Notes: generated from the letters alone by a model not told the origin. Shown: positions 7,403-15,755, counted from the stretch's first letter. The stretch is DNA of 51,570 nucleotides from Oscillospiraceae bacterium (GCA_017416325.1 JAFQCV010000062.1:1-51570), one strand, 5' to 3'. Translations and numbers: made by a program.

Positions 7403-8962
7403 TTATACCATGCTCTTTTCCCAGCAATCGGGGGCAGTCAGGCCCATCATCTTTACAACAGTGGGCGCCACATTGGCAAGGCCGTATTCCCCATCAAGAA
7501 CCTTCCAATCGTTGTCCTTATCATAGATGATGAAGGGAACGGGATTCAGCGAGTGGGCAGTACGAACAGAGGTCTTGCCCTTCTTGGTCTCGGTCATCTG
7601 GTCGGCATTGCCGTGGTCGGCGGTGATCAGTACGGTATAACCGTACTTGTCTGCTGCCTCGAGAATAGCCTTCAGGCCGTTATCCACGCACTCCATGGCA
7701 TAGACCACCGCGTCCATAACGCCGGTATGGCCCACCATGTCACCGTTGGGGAAGTTGCAGCGCAGGAAGTCGAACTTCCCCGATGCCATATTCTCCACCA
7801 TCTTTTCGGTGATCTCCCTGGACTTCATGGCAGGCGCCTGCTCGAAGGGGATCACATCGGAGGGGATCTCCTCGTAAACCTCCAGCTCTTCACAGACCTT
7901 GCCGGAGCGGTTGCCGTTCCAGAAATAGGTCACATGGCCGTACTTCTGAGTCTCAGACACCGCGTACTCCCGGATGCCCGCCTCGCACAGCACTTCTGTC
8001 AGCGTATTCTTGATGACAGGAGGCTGCAGCAGGTAGTTTTCAGGAATGTTCAGGTCTGCATCGTACTGGAGCATACCGGCAAACATGACACCGGTATAAT
8101 CGCCCCGGTCGAACTTATCAAAGTCTTTCCGGTCAAAGGCAAGAGAGATCTCCTGCGCCCGGTCGCCGCGGAAGTTAAACAAAATCACGCTGTCGCCGTT
8201 GGCGATCTTGGCAACAGGCTCGCCGCCCCGGGCAATGACAAAGGCAGGCAGGTCCTGGTCGATGCAGCCGGTCTCGGCGCGGTAGGCTTCGATGGCTTCC
8301 TTGGCGGAAGCAAAGCAGCGGCCCTGACCCTGCACATGGGTGCACCAGCCCTTTTCCACCATACCCCAGTTGGCTTCGTAGCGGTCCATGGTCACCTGCA
8401 TACGGCCGCCGCCGGAAGCGATGGCGTAGTCACAGCCTTGGGTATTCAGCGCAGCCAAGACATTTTCCAGCTGCTCCACATACTCCAGTGCGGAGGTGGC
8501 AGGCACATCACGGCCATCCAGCAGGATATGGACATAGGCTTTCTTGACGCCCTCGGCATGAGCCTGTTTCAGCAAGGCGATCAGGTGATGGATGTTGGAG
8601 TGGACGTTGCCGTCAGACAGCAGACCCAGGAAATGCAGCGCCTTACCCTCTGCGTTGGCAACCAGCGCCTTCCAAGTAGCGGAGGCGTACAGCGCGCCGT
8701 TTTCGATGGACTCCCCTACCAGCTTCGCGCCCTGGGAGTAGACCTGACCGCAGCCAAGGGCATTGTGACCTACCTCAGAGTTACCCATATCCTCATCAGA
8801 GGGCAGACCAACGGCAGTGCCGTGGGCCTTCAGGTAAGTATGGGGGCAGGTAGCCAGCAAACGGTCTAAGGTGGGGGTCTTGGCCACTACAACCGCGTCG
8901 CCGCTGCCGCCGTCACCCTTGCCCACACCGTCCATGATCACAAGAACAATGGGTTTTTTCAT
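7403..8962 (-). CDS. gpmI: 2,3-bisphosphoglycerate-independent phosphoglycerate mutase
   Basis: It interconverts 3- and 2-phosphoglycerate in glycolysis and gluconeogenesis through a phosphoserine intermediate, using Mn ions. The 519 residues match the family. Visible are the metal site VIMDGVG near the N-terminus, the catalytic Ser62 in GNSEVGH, the inserted transferase domain with LLDGRDVPATS, and the C-terminal TADHGNADQM metal motif. GGAGG precedes the ATG. It heads the operon gpmI-asp23-fakA and has its own promoter at 9019-9047. Confidence 0.96.
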   Translation of the reverse strand: MKKPIVLVIMDGVGKGDGGSGDAVVVAKTPTLDRLLATCPHTYLKAHGTAVGLPSDEDMGNSEVGHNALGCGQVYSQGAKLVGESIENGALYASATWKALVANAEGKALHFLGLLSDGNVHSNIHHLIALLKQAHAEGVKKAYVHILLDGRDVPATSALEYVEQLENVLAALNTQGCDYAIASGGGRMQVTMDRYEANWGMVEKGWCTHVQGQGRCFASAKEAIEAYRAETGCIDQDLPAFVIARGGEPVAKIANGDSVILFNFRGDRAQEISLAFDRKDFDKFDRGDYTGVMFAGMLQYDADLNIPENYLLQPPVIKNTLTEVLCEAGIREYAVSETQKYGHVTYFWNGNRSGKVCEELEVYEEIPSDVIPFEQAPAMKSREITEKMVENMASGKFDFLRCNFPNGDMVGHTGVMDAVVYAMECVDNGLKAILEAADKYGYTVLITADHGNADQMTETKKGKTSVRTAHSLNPVPFIIYDKDNDWKVLDGEYGLANVAPTVVKMMGLTAPDCWEKSMV

Positions 8963-9018
8963 AAGTATATACCTCCAAAAAGGGAAATAGTCAAAATTCG
9001 CACAATACGAGCTATACT

Positions 9019-9047
9019 ATTTTACTACATTTTTTGGAAAGTTACAA
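9019..9047 (-). promoter_or_regulatory. Sigma-A promoter of gpmI
   Basis: On the minus strand TTGTAA is followed after exactly 17 bases by TAAAAT, about 57 bases before the gpmI start codon. Confidence 0.6.
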
Positions 9048-9082
9048 GATAAAATTTCATTTTTTCCGGAATCACAGAAAAA

Positions 9083-9125
9083 ACCTCCGGGAAACGCCTG
9101 GCTTTCGGCAGTTCTCCCGGAGGTT
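9083..9125 (-). terminator. Rho-independent terminator downstream of recG
   Basis: CCTCCGGGA and its inverse form a stem around a 25-base loop, followed on the minus strand by TTTTTTC. It separates recG from gpmI. Confidence 0.75.
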
Positions 9126-9182
9126 GTTAAAATAGTTTTAAGGGGATTTCAAGTTTTCGTTTATCCGGCAAGCTACGCCTGC

Positions 9183-9296
9183 CAATTGATAATTGAAAAT
9201 TGACAATGGACAATGAAGGTGTCGCCTTTGGCGACGATTTCAAATTCATTTCCGAAGGAAATACCATAATTGTCAATTATCCATTGTCCATTCATG
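9183..9296. repeat. AT-rich inverted repeat element (MITE-like)
   Basis: AATTGACAATGGACAATGAA near the left end is inverted as TCAATTATCCATTGTCCATT at the right end. The interior holds a GTCGCC-TTTG-GGCGAC hairpin. There is no coding frame. It accounts for most of the gap between recG and its terminator. Confidence 0.65.
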
Positions 9297-9323
9297 CGTT
9301 AGCAGGTCAACTGACCATCCCCC

Positions 9324-11372
9324 TCAGTTTATCGTTCCCTCTGCCCGGGTGAACAGTTCCCCGATCCGATCCCTCAGGGCGATGCCCTCGGGGGTATCGG
9401 CAGTACCCTCGGCATCGATCCAGGCTGCGGAGGCTGCCTGCGCCTCCTGCAAGGTACTTAGATCCATGCTCAGATTCGCAACCCGGAACACCGGCAGTCC
9501 TGACTGCCGGGAACCGAAGAAGTCACCGGGTCCCCGCATTTTCAGATCCTCCTCGGCAATTTTGAAGCCGTCGGTGGTGCTGCAGAAGGCTTTCATCCGC
9601 TGCCGGGTCTCTGCATTTTTACTGTGAGAAGTGAGGATGCAGTAGCTTTTGCTGCCGCCCCGGCCAACCCGTCCACGAAGCTGGTGGAGCTGGGAAAGGC
9701 CAAACCGGTCCGCGTCCTCAATGACCATCAAGGTGGCGTTGGGCACATCCACGCCCACCTCGATGACGGTGGTAGCAACCATCACATCCGCTTCTCCCCG
9801 GGCAAAGGCAGCCATAGCCGCCTCCTTTTCTGCCCCACGCATCTGACCGTGGAGCAATGCAACCCGCAGGTCGGGAAAAACGGTTTTTTGCAAGGTCTCC
9901 GCCCAAACCGTAGCAGATTTGATCCCCAGCTCTTCATTTTCCTCTACCGCGGGACACACCACAAAGCATTGATGTCCTTCCGCCACCTGCTTACGGATAA
10001 AGGCGTTGATCCTTGCCCGGTAGGACTCATCCACCAGGAAGGTATCCACCGGCTCCCGTCCCGGAGGCAGTTCCTTAATAATGGAGACTTCCAAGTCTCC
10101 GTACATCAGAAGCGCCAGGGTCCTGGGAATAGGGGTTGCGGACATGACCATCAAATGGGGGTCAGTCCCCTTGGCAGAAAGCCGGGAACGCTGGGCAACG
10201 CCAAACCGGTGCTGCTCATCCGTAACCACCAAGCCTAAGTTCTGAAACCGGGTAGCCTCGGACAGCAGGGCATGGGTGCCCACAGCAAACTGCACCTTGC
10301 CATCTGCGATGTCTTGCCGCACCAGTTGCTTTTGCTTGGGCGTCATAGAGCCGGTGAGCAGCGCCATGGAAATTCCCAGAGGGGCGAACAGTTTCGAAAG
10401 CGACTGACAGTGCTGCTCCGCAAGGATCTCCGTAGGCGCCATCAAAGCAGCCTGGTGGCCGTTTTGTACCGCGCAGTAGATGGCGGCGGCGGCCACCATG
10501 GTCTTGCCGCTGCCCACATCCCCCTGAACCAGACGGTTCATAGGCGCGCCCCGGCTCAGATCTCCCAAAACATCCTGCACCGCTTTGCGCTGTCCGGCGG
10601 TGAGGGTAAAGGGAAGCGCTTTGTAAAATGCGGTCATGTCTAGGTTTACATAACTTTCCGTTTTCTTTTGGGCCCGGGATGCGCGCATCAGGGCAAGGCC
10701 TGCGGAAAACACGAAAAATTCTTCAAAAATCAGCCGTTTTTTCGCCAGCTCCGCCTCTGCCATAGAGCCCGGCTCGTGGATGGCATAGTAGGCCCGCTCT
10801 GCCGGCAAGATCCCATACTGCTGCCGGACGGACTCCGGCAGGATCTCCCGAGGGACATCGCAGATGCTGAGCGCCTGCCGGACAGCTTTGAGCATCGCGG
10901 CATTGGTAAGGCCGGCAGTCAGGGGATAGATGGGCAGCACCCGGCGGGTGGTAATGGGCTGGGAATCCAGGGCTTCAAACACAGGGTTCGTCATATTATA
11001 GCCAATGAAATCCCCGGATACCGCACCGTAGAAAATATATTCGCATCCGTACTGCAGCTGCTCCGCGGCGTACTTATTATTAAAGAAGGTCAGATTCAGC
11101 CGGGCAGTATGGTCCGCCACCTGCACCTTGGTCAGATCCAGACCCTTGCGGATATGGGTGGTTCTGGGCGTGTTCATGACCATGGCCTTAAAACAGGCGG
11201 GAACATCCACCTCCAGCTTCTCGATGGGCACCAGCTTGGTTCTGTCCTCATAGCCCCGGGGGAAATGGCAGATCAGATCCTGCAAGGTGAAAATATTCAA
11301 ATTGGCAAACTGCTTGGCCTTGGTAGGGCCGACGCCTTTTAATATGGTAATGGGATCGGTAAGCTTTGCCAC
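9324..11372 (-). CDS. recG: ATP-dependent DNA helicase RecG
   Basis: RecG reverses stalled replication forks and branch-migrates recombination intermediates. The protein (about 682 residues, usual length) has the N-terminal wedge/OB domain (LTDPITILKGVGPTKAKQ), Walker A GDVGSGKT near 284-291, the DEQH box near 385-388, later helicase motifs (MSATPIPRT, VATTVIEVGVDVPNA, QLRGRVGRG) and the RecG C-terminal domain. A GTG at 11372 has the best spacing (8 bases) to GGGAGG. The ATG at 11378 and GTG at 11381 lie too close to it, though annotation programs may choose them. Confidence 0.96.
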   Translation of the reverse strand: MAKLTDPITILKGVGPTKAKQFANLNIFTLQDLICHFPRGYEDRTKLVPIEKLEVDVPACFKAMVMNTPRTTHIRKGLDLTKVQVADHTARLNLTFFNNKYAAEQLQYGCEYIFYGAVSGDFIGYNMTNPVFEALDSQPITTRRVLPIYPLTAGLTNAAMLKAVRQALSICDVPREILPESVRQQYGILPAERAYYAIHEPGSMAEAELAKKRLIFEEFFVFSAGLALMRASRAQKKTESYVNLDMTAFYKALPFTLTAGQRKAVQDVLGDLSRGAPMNRLVQGDVGSGKTMVAAAAIYCAVQNGHQAALMAPTEILAEQHCQSLSKLFAPLGISMALLTGSMTPKQKQLVRQDIADGKVQFAVGTHALLSEATRFQNLGLVVTDEQHRFGVAQRSRLSAKGTDPHLMVMSATPIPRTLALLMYGDLEVSIIKELPPGREPVDTFLVDESYRARINAFIRKQVAEGHQCFVVCPAVEENEELGIKSATVWAETLQKTVFPDLRVALLHGQMRGAEKEAAMAAFARGEADVMVATTVIEVGVDVPNATLMVIEDADRFGLSQLHQLRGRVGRGGSKSYCILTSHSKNAETRQRMKAFCSTTDGFKIAEEDLKMRGPGDFFGSRQSGLPVFRVANLSMDLSTLQEAQAASAAWIDAEGTADTPEGIALRDRIGELFTRAEGTIN

Positions 11373-11461
11373 ATCCATCACCTCCCAAACCAGTATAGCA
11401 CAGAAGATTTAAAAATTCAAATCTCTCTGCCTTTTTCTGAAATTTCATCCCCCAGGGGGGC

Positions 11462-11490
11462 TTCAAAATCCCAAAAGGCAGCGATATAAT
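11462..11490 (+). promoter_or_regulatory. Sigma-A promoter of the ECF-methyltransferase operon
   Basis: TTCAAA and a perfect TATAAT are separated by 17 bases, giving a leader of about 25 bases, too short for a riboswitch. Confidence 0.6.
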
Positions 11491-11521
11491 AGCGGCATCA
11501 AACATATTGGAGGTAAAGATC

Positions 11522-12061
11522 ATGAAAATTACTCCTGTGAAAAAGCTGGTATTCACCGCCGTGTGCGCTGCTCTGTGTCTGGTGCTTCCCATGGCGTTTC
11601 ATTCCATTCCCAACGGCGGTTCTGTCTTCCTGCCTATGCATATCCCCGTGCTGCTGTGCGGCTTGATTTGTGGCTGGCCCTACGGTCTGGTGTGCGGCCT
11701 GCTGGGACCTTTTATCTCCAGCTTTACCGGTATGCCCCCGGCAGCGGTGCTGCCCTCCATGATGGTAGAATGTGGTACATACGGCGCAGTGGCAGGTCTT
11801 CTGATGCGTTATGTCCGTACCGGCTCGGCTACCGGCGACTTATACATCAGTATGTTTTCCGCTATGGTTCTGGGCCGGGTCGTGGCAGGTCTTGCCAAGG
11901 CCTGGATCTTCACCCCCGGCACTGCCCCCTTCGCCTGGGTCACCACTTCCCTGGTCACCGGAATCCCCGGGATCATCATCCAACTGGTGATCATGCCCGC
12001 CATCCTTTTCGCCCTGAGCCGGGCAAAGCTGATCCCCACTCGCTATCCCAAGGGAGACTAA
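11522..12061 (+). CDS. ECF transporter S component, substrate unknown
   Basis: A 179-residue hydrophobic protein with about six membrane segments. It shows the ECF S signature region: an N-terminal TAVCAALCLVLPMAFH helix, HIPVLLCGLICGWPYGLVCGL, and GMPPAAVLPSMMVE. GGAGG lies upstream of the ATG at 11522; an earlier in-frame TTG lacks a ribosome binding site. It sits one base upstream of a methyltransferase gene in an apparent two-gene operon. The leader is too short for a riboswitch, so nothing here names the vitamin. No EcfA/EcfT genes are nearby. Confidence 0.8.
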   Translation: MKITPVKKLVFTAVCAALCLVLPMAFHSIPNGGSVFLPMHIPVLLCGLICGWPYGLVCGLLGPFISSFTGMPPAAVLPSMMVECGTYGAVAGLLMRYVRTGSATGDLYISMFSAMVLGRVVAGLAKAWIFTPGTAPFAWVTTSLVTGIPGIIIQLVIMPAILFALSRAKLIPTRYPKGD

Positions 12062-12062
12062 T

Positions 12063-12647
12063 ATGTTAAACCAAAAAGCTGTGATCTCTTTCTTTGACCG
12101 TCTCGCCCCTCACTGGGACGCGGATATGATCCGCAGCGACGAGATCATCGACACCATTTTAAACAACGCCGGTGTCACCGCCGGAAAGCATGTTCTGGAT
12201 GTGGCCTGCGGCACAGGGGTTTTGTTTCCGGATTATTTCAGCCGGAATGTAGCTTCCCTCACCGCCATCGATATTTCTCCGGAGATGGCAAAGATCGCCC
12301 AAAGCAAATACCCGGAAAACCAGGTAAAGGTCTTCTGCGGCGACGTGGAGACGGCGGTTTTTGACCGGAATTTCGACTGCATTGTGGTCTACAACGCCTT
12401 CCCCCATTTCCCGGAGCCTGTGCGGCTGATCCGGCGGCTGGCTTCCCTGCTGAATCCCGGCGGCACGCTGACCGTCGCCCACGGTATGAGCCGGGCAGCC
12501 ATCGACGACCATCATAGGGGCGCTGCCAGCGAGGTTTCCCAAGGTCTCATCCATGAGGATGCCCTGGCTGCCATTTTCCGGCAGCATATGACCCTCACCA
12601 CCAAGGTCTCCAACGACCGGATGTATCAGTTGGTTGGACAAAAGTAA
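12063..12647 (+). CDS. Class I SAM-dependent methyltransferase
   Basis: The 194-residue protein has the Rossmann methyltransferase core: motif I VLDVACGTGVLFP, the acidic loop TAIDISPEMAKIA, motif II VFCGDVETA, and NPGGTLTVAHG. It resembles UbiE/small-molecule methyltransferases, but no substrate-specific feature is evident. It begins directly after the ECF S component stop codon, so it may modify the imported compound or a derivative. That link is inference. The gene ends at a bidirectional terminator. Confidence 0.85.
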   Translation: MLNQKAVISFFDRLAPHWDADMIRSDEIIDTILNNAGVTAGKHVLDVACGTGVLFPDYFSRNVASLTAIDISPEMAKIAQSKYPENQVKVFCGDVETAVFDRNFDCIVVYNAFPHFPEPVRLIRRLASLLNPGGTLTVAHGMSRAAIDDHHRGAASEVSQGLIHEDALAAIFRQHMTLTTKVSNDRMYQLVGQK

Positions 12648-12654
12648 ATCAAAA

Positions 12655-12682
12655 AACCTCCGGTTAAACCGGAGGTTTTTTT
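12655..12682. terminator. Bidirectional terminator between convergent genes
   Basis: AACCTCCGGTT pairs with AACCGGAGGTT and is flanked by A and T runs. It serves the methyltransferase gene on the plus strand and rpiB on the minus strand. Confidence 0.88.
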
Positions 12683-12684
12683 AT

Positions 12685-13125
12685 TTACTTCTCTAACGCC
12701 ATGACCTTATCGATCCGGCGCTGATGCCGCTCATCCCCGGAAAAGGGTGTTCCCAGCCAGGTATCGGCGATCTTCAGCGCCAGCATTTCGCCCACTACCC
12801 CGGCACCCATGGCCATCATGTTGGTATCGTTATGCTCACGGGTCATCCGGGCGGTCATCAGGTCGCTGAGCAAGGCGCAGCGGATGCCCTTGATCTTATT
12901 CGCGGCAATGGACACACCAATGCCTGTGGTACACAGGACGATACCCTTTTCACATTCGCCGGATGCCACCGCCCGTGCCGCAGCCGCGGCAAAGTCGGGA
13001 TAGTCACAGGAATCCAGGGTGTATGTGCCAAAATCCTTGACCTCGTATCCCTGTTCCTGAAGATGCTGCACCAGCTTATTTTTCAGCGCCAGAGCGCCAT
13101 GATCGCAGCCGATCGCAATTTTCAT
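12685..13125 (-). CDS. rpiB: Ribose 5-phosphate isomerase B
   Basis: It interconverts ribose 5-phosphate and ribulose 5-phosphate in the pentose phosphate pathway; some RpiB/LacAB proteins act on other sugar phosphates. The 146 residues match the family, with the N-terminal IGCDHGALALK and the catalytic Cys65 in LCTTGIGVSIAANK. HNDTNMMAMGA is also present. AGGAGG precedes the ATG. It follows an SDR gene by 12 bases in the same operon, so a dedicated sugar-acid or polyol pathway is conceivable, but the general isomerase role is more likely. Confidence 0.92.
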   Translation of the reverse strand: MKIAIGCDHGALALKNKLVQHLQEQGYEVKDFGTYTLDSCDYPDFAAAAARAVASGECEKGIVLCTTGIGVSIAANKIKGIRCALLSDLMTARMTREHNDTNMMAMGAGVVGEMLALKIADTWLGTPFSGDERHQRRIDKVMALEK

Positions 13126-13137
13126 GATCCTTTCCTC

Positions 13138-13836
13138 CTATATGACATAGCCACCGTTCACACTGAGTATGTGGCCGGTGATAAATTCCGCATCTGCCAG
13201 ATACGCCATGGCTTTCGCCACATCCCGGGGCGTACCGTTGCGTCCCACAGGCGCGTCCTGCGCCATTTCTGCCAAAACTTCGGGATCTACATTGGCGCAC
13301 ATATCTGTCAAGATCACGCCGGGCGCTACGCAGTTGACCCGGACACCGCTGGGACCCAGCTCCTTGGCAAGTGCCTTGGTCAAGGCGATCACCGCCCCCT
13401 TGGTGGCAGAGTACGCCGCCTCACAGGAAGCCCCCACCTGTCCCCACATGGAAGATACGGTGATGACGCAGCCTTTCTGCTTTTTCAAAAAGCCGGGCAT
13501 GGCGGCATTGACGCAGTGATAAATGCCTTTGACATTCACAGCAAAGATCCGATCCCACTGATCTTCCGCCATCATGCTCATCAGTCCGTAGTGAACGGTG
13601 CCTGCGTTGCAGATGAGAATATCCACATCGCCGACTTCCCGGAAAGCTTTCGCCACCGCCGCTCCATCTGCCACATCACAGCAGATGCCCACCGCGCCGG
13701 TACGGTCCATTACTTCCCGGGCCGCTTCGTGATTTTTTTCATAAAGAAAATATACCCGGTCTCCCCGGCCGGAAAACAGCTCCACCGCGGCAGCGCCGAT
13801 CCCCCGGGAACCGCCGGTAATCAATACCGTTGCCAT
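13138..13836 (-). CDS. SDR family oxidoreductase (FabG-like)
   Basis: The 232-residue classical short-chain dehydrogenase binds NAD(P) through TGGSRGIG at residues 7-14. It has the structural NAG motif (77-79) and the catalytic set Ser129, Tyr142 and Lys146 (YSATK). The ending GHILSVNGGYVI resembles FabG. It is not in a fatty acid gene cluster and shares an operon with rpiB, so a sugar or polyol substrate is as likely as 3-oxoacyl-ACP. The ATG at 13836 is 12 bases from AGGAGG; an ATG at 13845 lies only 3 bases from it. Confidence 0.85.
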   Translation of the reverse strand: MATVLITGGSRGIGAAAVELFSGRGDRVYFLYEKNHEAAREVMDRTGAVGICCDVADGAAVAKAFREVGDVDILICNAGTVHYGLMSMMAEDQWDRIFAVNVKGIYHCVNAAMPGFLKKQKGCVITVSSMWGQVGASCEAAYSATKGAVIALTKALAKELGPSGVRVNCVAPGVILTDMCANVDPEVLAEMAQDAPVGRNGTPRDVAKAMAYLADAEFITGHILSVNGGYVI

Positions 13837-13876
13837 ATTCCGCATCCCCCTCCTTTGCAGGATTATCTTTAGTTTG

Positions 13877-13905
13877 AGTATAGAATAATCTAAAACCAAA
13901 GTCAA
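13877..13905 (-). promoter_or_regulatory. Sigma-A promoter of the SDR-rpiB operon
   Basis: On the minus strand TTGACT is followed after 17 bases by TATACT, about 40 bases before the SDR start. Confidence 0.7.
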
Positions 13906-13923
13906 CGCAAAATTTCCGGCAAA

Positions 13924-13953
13924 AAACCTCTGCACCTATGGGTACAGAGGTTT
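13924..13953 (-). terminator. Terminator of the yabP-yabQ-divIC-S1 operon
   Basis: AAACCTCTG and CAGAGGTTT form a stem with inner ACC/GGT pairs, followed by TTTTTT on the minus strand just after the S1-domain gene. Confidence 0.85.
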
Positions 13954-13957
13954 GGGA

Positions 13958-14428
13958 TTATCTTCTGCGGCTCTTGGTCCGGTGGTCAGAATACTGCTTG
14001 ATGGCGGAAAGCTTGCTGTCAGACTCAGACATAAAGGCTTTCAGCTTTTCTTCAAACAGCTGATCTGCGGTTTTGGGGGCCGGGGGCGGTGTGGGCGCAG
14101 ACCGGAAAGAGGTATGCTGGGCTTGGGCAGGACGGCTCATGCCGGCAGCCCGGGGCGCGTTTTCCCGCTGGGGCTTGGGCTCCAGCCGCTTGATGGACAG
14201 GTTGATCTTTCCGTTTTCCGTTCCGATGACCACGACCTTCACATCCTGACCCTCTGTCAGATGCTGCCGGATATCGCTGACATAAGCATTGGCAACCTCG
14301 GAGATATGTACCATGCCTGTCTTATTCTCCGGCAGAGATACAAACGCACCGAAATTGGTGATGGATTTAATTTTTCCTTCCAGAATCGCGCCGACGGTTA
14401 ACTCCATAGTTTTCTTCGTTTCCTCCAT
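13958..14428 (-). CDS. S1-domain RNA-binding protein (YabR/CvfD-like)
   Basis: The 156-residue protein has an S1 OB-fold at about residues 8-80 with the typical VGAILEGKIKSITNFGAFV and GMVHISEVANAYV. A Pro/Ala/Arg-rich linker and a basic C-terminal tail follow. Homologues such as B. subtilis YabR and pneumococcal CvfD bind RNA and affect stress or translation. It lies after divIC as in Bacillus (yabP-yabQ-divIC-yabR). The start is either 14428 or the ATG at 14407, since neither has a well-placed ribosome binding site. Confidence 0.88.
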   Translation of the reverse strand: MEETKKTMELTVGAILEGKIKSITNFGAFVSLPENKTGMVHISEVANAYVSDIRQHLTEGQDVKVVVIGTENGKINLSIKRLEPKPQRENAPRAAGMSRPAQAQHTSFRSAPTPPPAPKTADQLFEEKLKAFMSESDSKLSAIKQYSDHRTKSRRR

Positions 14429-14444
14429 TTGCTATATCCGTATA

Positions 14445-14756
14445 TTAAGGCTGGGGTGTCAAAATCACGGTATCCGGATCTTCCAGGCCAAGCTCATCCT
14501 TGGCGATCTGGATCACGCCGTCCAGTGTCCCGAGAGAATCAATGTTCTGCTCCAGCTTTGCGTTTTCTTGTTCCTTTTGGGCGGCCTGAGACAGAACCGC
14601 GGCGTTTTGTGCTTCGGTCTCCAGAATCAGACCCCGAAGGCACAACAGAGTCACCGTAGACAACAACACGGCGGACAGCACCAGCACCTTGGCCAGCGTG
14701 CTGCTGCGCTTGTAAACCAACCGGATCCGGCTGTATTGACTGAGCGGCTGCTTCAT
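14445..14756 (-). CDS. divIC: DivIC/FtsB-type septum formation initiator
   Basis: The 103-residue bitopic membrane protein has a short basic N-terminus, one membrane segment (about 23-42), a coiled coil (about 45-75) and a C-terminal globular stub with AKDELGLEDPDTVIL. DivIC, with DivIB and FtsL, scaffolds the divisome. AGGAGG lies 7 bases before the ATG. Its position between yabQ and the S1 gene matches Bacillus. The yabQ frame overlaps its first two thirds. Confidence 0.88.
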   Translation of the reverse strand: MKQPLSQYSRIRLVYKRSSTLAKVLVLSAVLLSTVTLLCLRGLILETEAQNAAVLSQAAQKEQENAKLEQNIDSLGTLDGVIQIAKDELGLEDPDTVILTPQP

Positions 14757-15189
14757 GTTCGGTTCCTCCTGTGTGTGATGTCTGAAACTTGCCCATATTC
14801 TGTTTTATTGTAAACCATTTTTTTACGGATGCCAATAGTTTTTTTCCGATTTTTTTCATTTTTTTGAAAAATTTTTTCCAAAGCCGCCAGGGGAAACCGA
14901 TGATCTGCCAAAACAGGTGAAAGACCGGCCGCAAAAACCGCCCTAAGGTGGCTGCCCCCACCCCTGTCCCCAGAAAAAGACCCAGGGCATAGCCCAGGCG
15001 CAGATCCCCCCGGCAGATCCCAAAGCCCAGATAGACCCATGCCGGAAACAGCACAAGCAAAAACAAGCTGTCCGCCAGATGGGGATGCCGCTTCCGGAGG
15101 GGGTAGAAAAAGCCGTACACCACCCCCAGCGCCACCCCCAGCAGGCAGGCGGCAGCAAACCGTCCGGCGGCCGCCCCCGGGGCGCTCAT
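14539..15189 (-). CDS. yabQ: Spore cortex protein YabQ, 3' end overlapping divIC
   Basis: YabQ is a mother-cell membrane protein needed for spore cortex formation. The N-terminal part has the family's hydrophobic segments with GVVYGFFYPLRKR and LGYALGLFLGTG, and a basic tail KKLLASVKKWFTIK. The start overlaps the yabP stop (ATGA). The frame does not stop near the divIC start but continues 218 bases into divIC. Another frame does stop there, as TGA overlapping the divIC ATG. The region before the overlap has several runs of six or seven T. A one-base indel in those runs, real or from sequencing, would explain the overlap. Confidence 0.75.
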   Translation of the reverse strand: MSAPGAAAGRFAAACLLGVALGVVYGFFYPLRKRHPHLADSLFLLVLFPAWVYLGFGICRGDLRLGYALGLFLGTGVGAATLGRFLRPVFHLFWQIIGFPWRLWKKFFKKMKKIGKKLLASVKKWFTIKQNMGKFQTSHTGGTEHEAAAQSIQPDPVGLQAQQHAGQGAGAVRRVVVYGDSVVPSGSDSGDRSTKRRGSVSGRPKGTRKRKAGAEH

Positions 15190-15458
15190 CCAAATAACCG
15201 GTGGAGCCAATTCCCGGCCTGTCTGGGCTCCTCATAGCTCATGGCGGATATTTTCCCTTCCACCGCTACCTGTCCACCTTCTGTTGACAGGTTTTTCAGC
15301 TGTAACTGGCTGCCCGCCACCAAAAGCGTTCCCATATCCGTGGTAAGCACCACGGTATTTTCATCAAAGCTGACCACCTCTGCCACCCCGGTGACCAGCA
15401 GCTGCTGCCGTTCATCCAGGGTCAGTCTGTGAGGCAGCCGGATCCGCTGCTCCGCCAT
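15186..15458 (-). CDS. yabP: Sporulation protein YabP
   Basis: The 90-residue soluble protein starts MAEQRIRLPHRLTLDERQQL and has the strand-rich YabP/YqfC fold, with EVVSFDENTVVLTTDMG and a C-terminal MSYEEP. YabP is required for sporulation in Bacillus and is made in the mother cell. The ATG at 15458 has GGAGG at 7 bases; the ATG two codons earlier is too close to it. It heads the conserved yabP-yabQ-divIC-S1 gene order. Confidence 0.9.
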   Translation of the reverse strand: MAEQRIRLPHRLTLDERQQLLVTGVAEVVSFDENTVVLTTDMGTLLVAGSQLQLKNLSTEGGQVAVEGKISAMSYEEPRQAGNWLHRLFG

Positions 15459-15522
15459 ACCCATCCCTCCTCGCAGCAGTGTATGCTGGTGCTGTGGGGG
15501 AAAGAACTGAAACAGAACTGAT

Positions 15523-15619
15523 ACGTAGGGTGGCTCATCAGCCCACCGAACAGATTCCAAATTTTTAACCGGGAAAGAATCTGCAACCAAGTCGGCGGAC
15601 TCATGGATCCGCCCTACGG
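15523..15619. repeat. Pair of REP-like palindromes
   Basis: CGTAGGGTGGCTCATCAGCCCACCG at the left and CGGCGGACTCATGGATCCGCC with CTACG at the right face each other, about 40 bases apart. Similar pairing is seen at 45.25-45.35 kb. Confidence 0.65.
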
Positions 15620-15648
15620 AGGCAATGACATAAACTTTGCAGCATTAC

Positions 15649-15755
15649 CCGGCAGCAGGAGATTTTTGCGCAGAAGAAAGAACCGGGAACGAAGACGTAC
15701 ATCGATACTTCGAGTTCCCGGTTCTGCACTTATGCGCAAAAAGATCCGCTGCCGG
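15649..15755. repeat. 107-base multi-segment hairpin, possible structured RNA or MITE
   Basis: Five arms pair in order: CCGGCAGC/GCTGCCGG, GAT/ATC, TTGCGCA/TGCGCAA, GAACCGGGAAC/GTTCCCGGTTC and CGAAG/CTTCG around a 13-base loop. It lies between rpsT and yabP. No ORF runs through it, and the strand cannot be decided. Confidence 0.6.
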
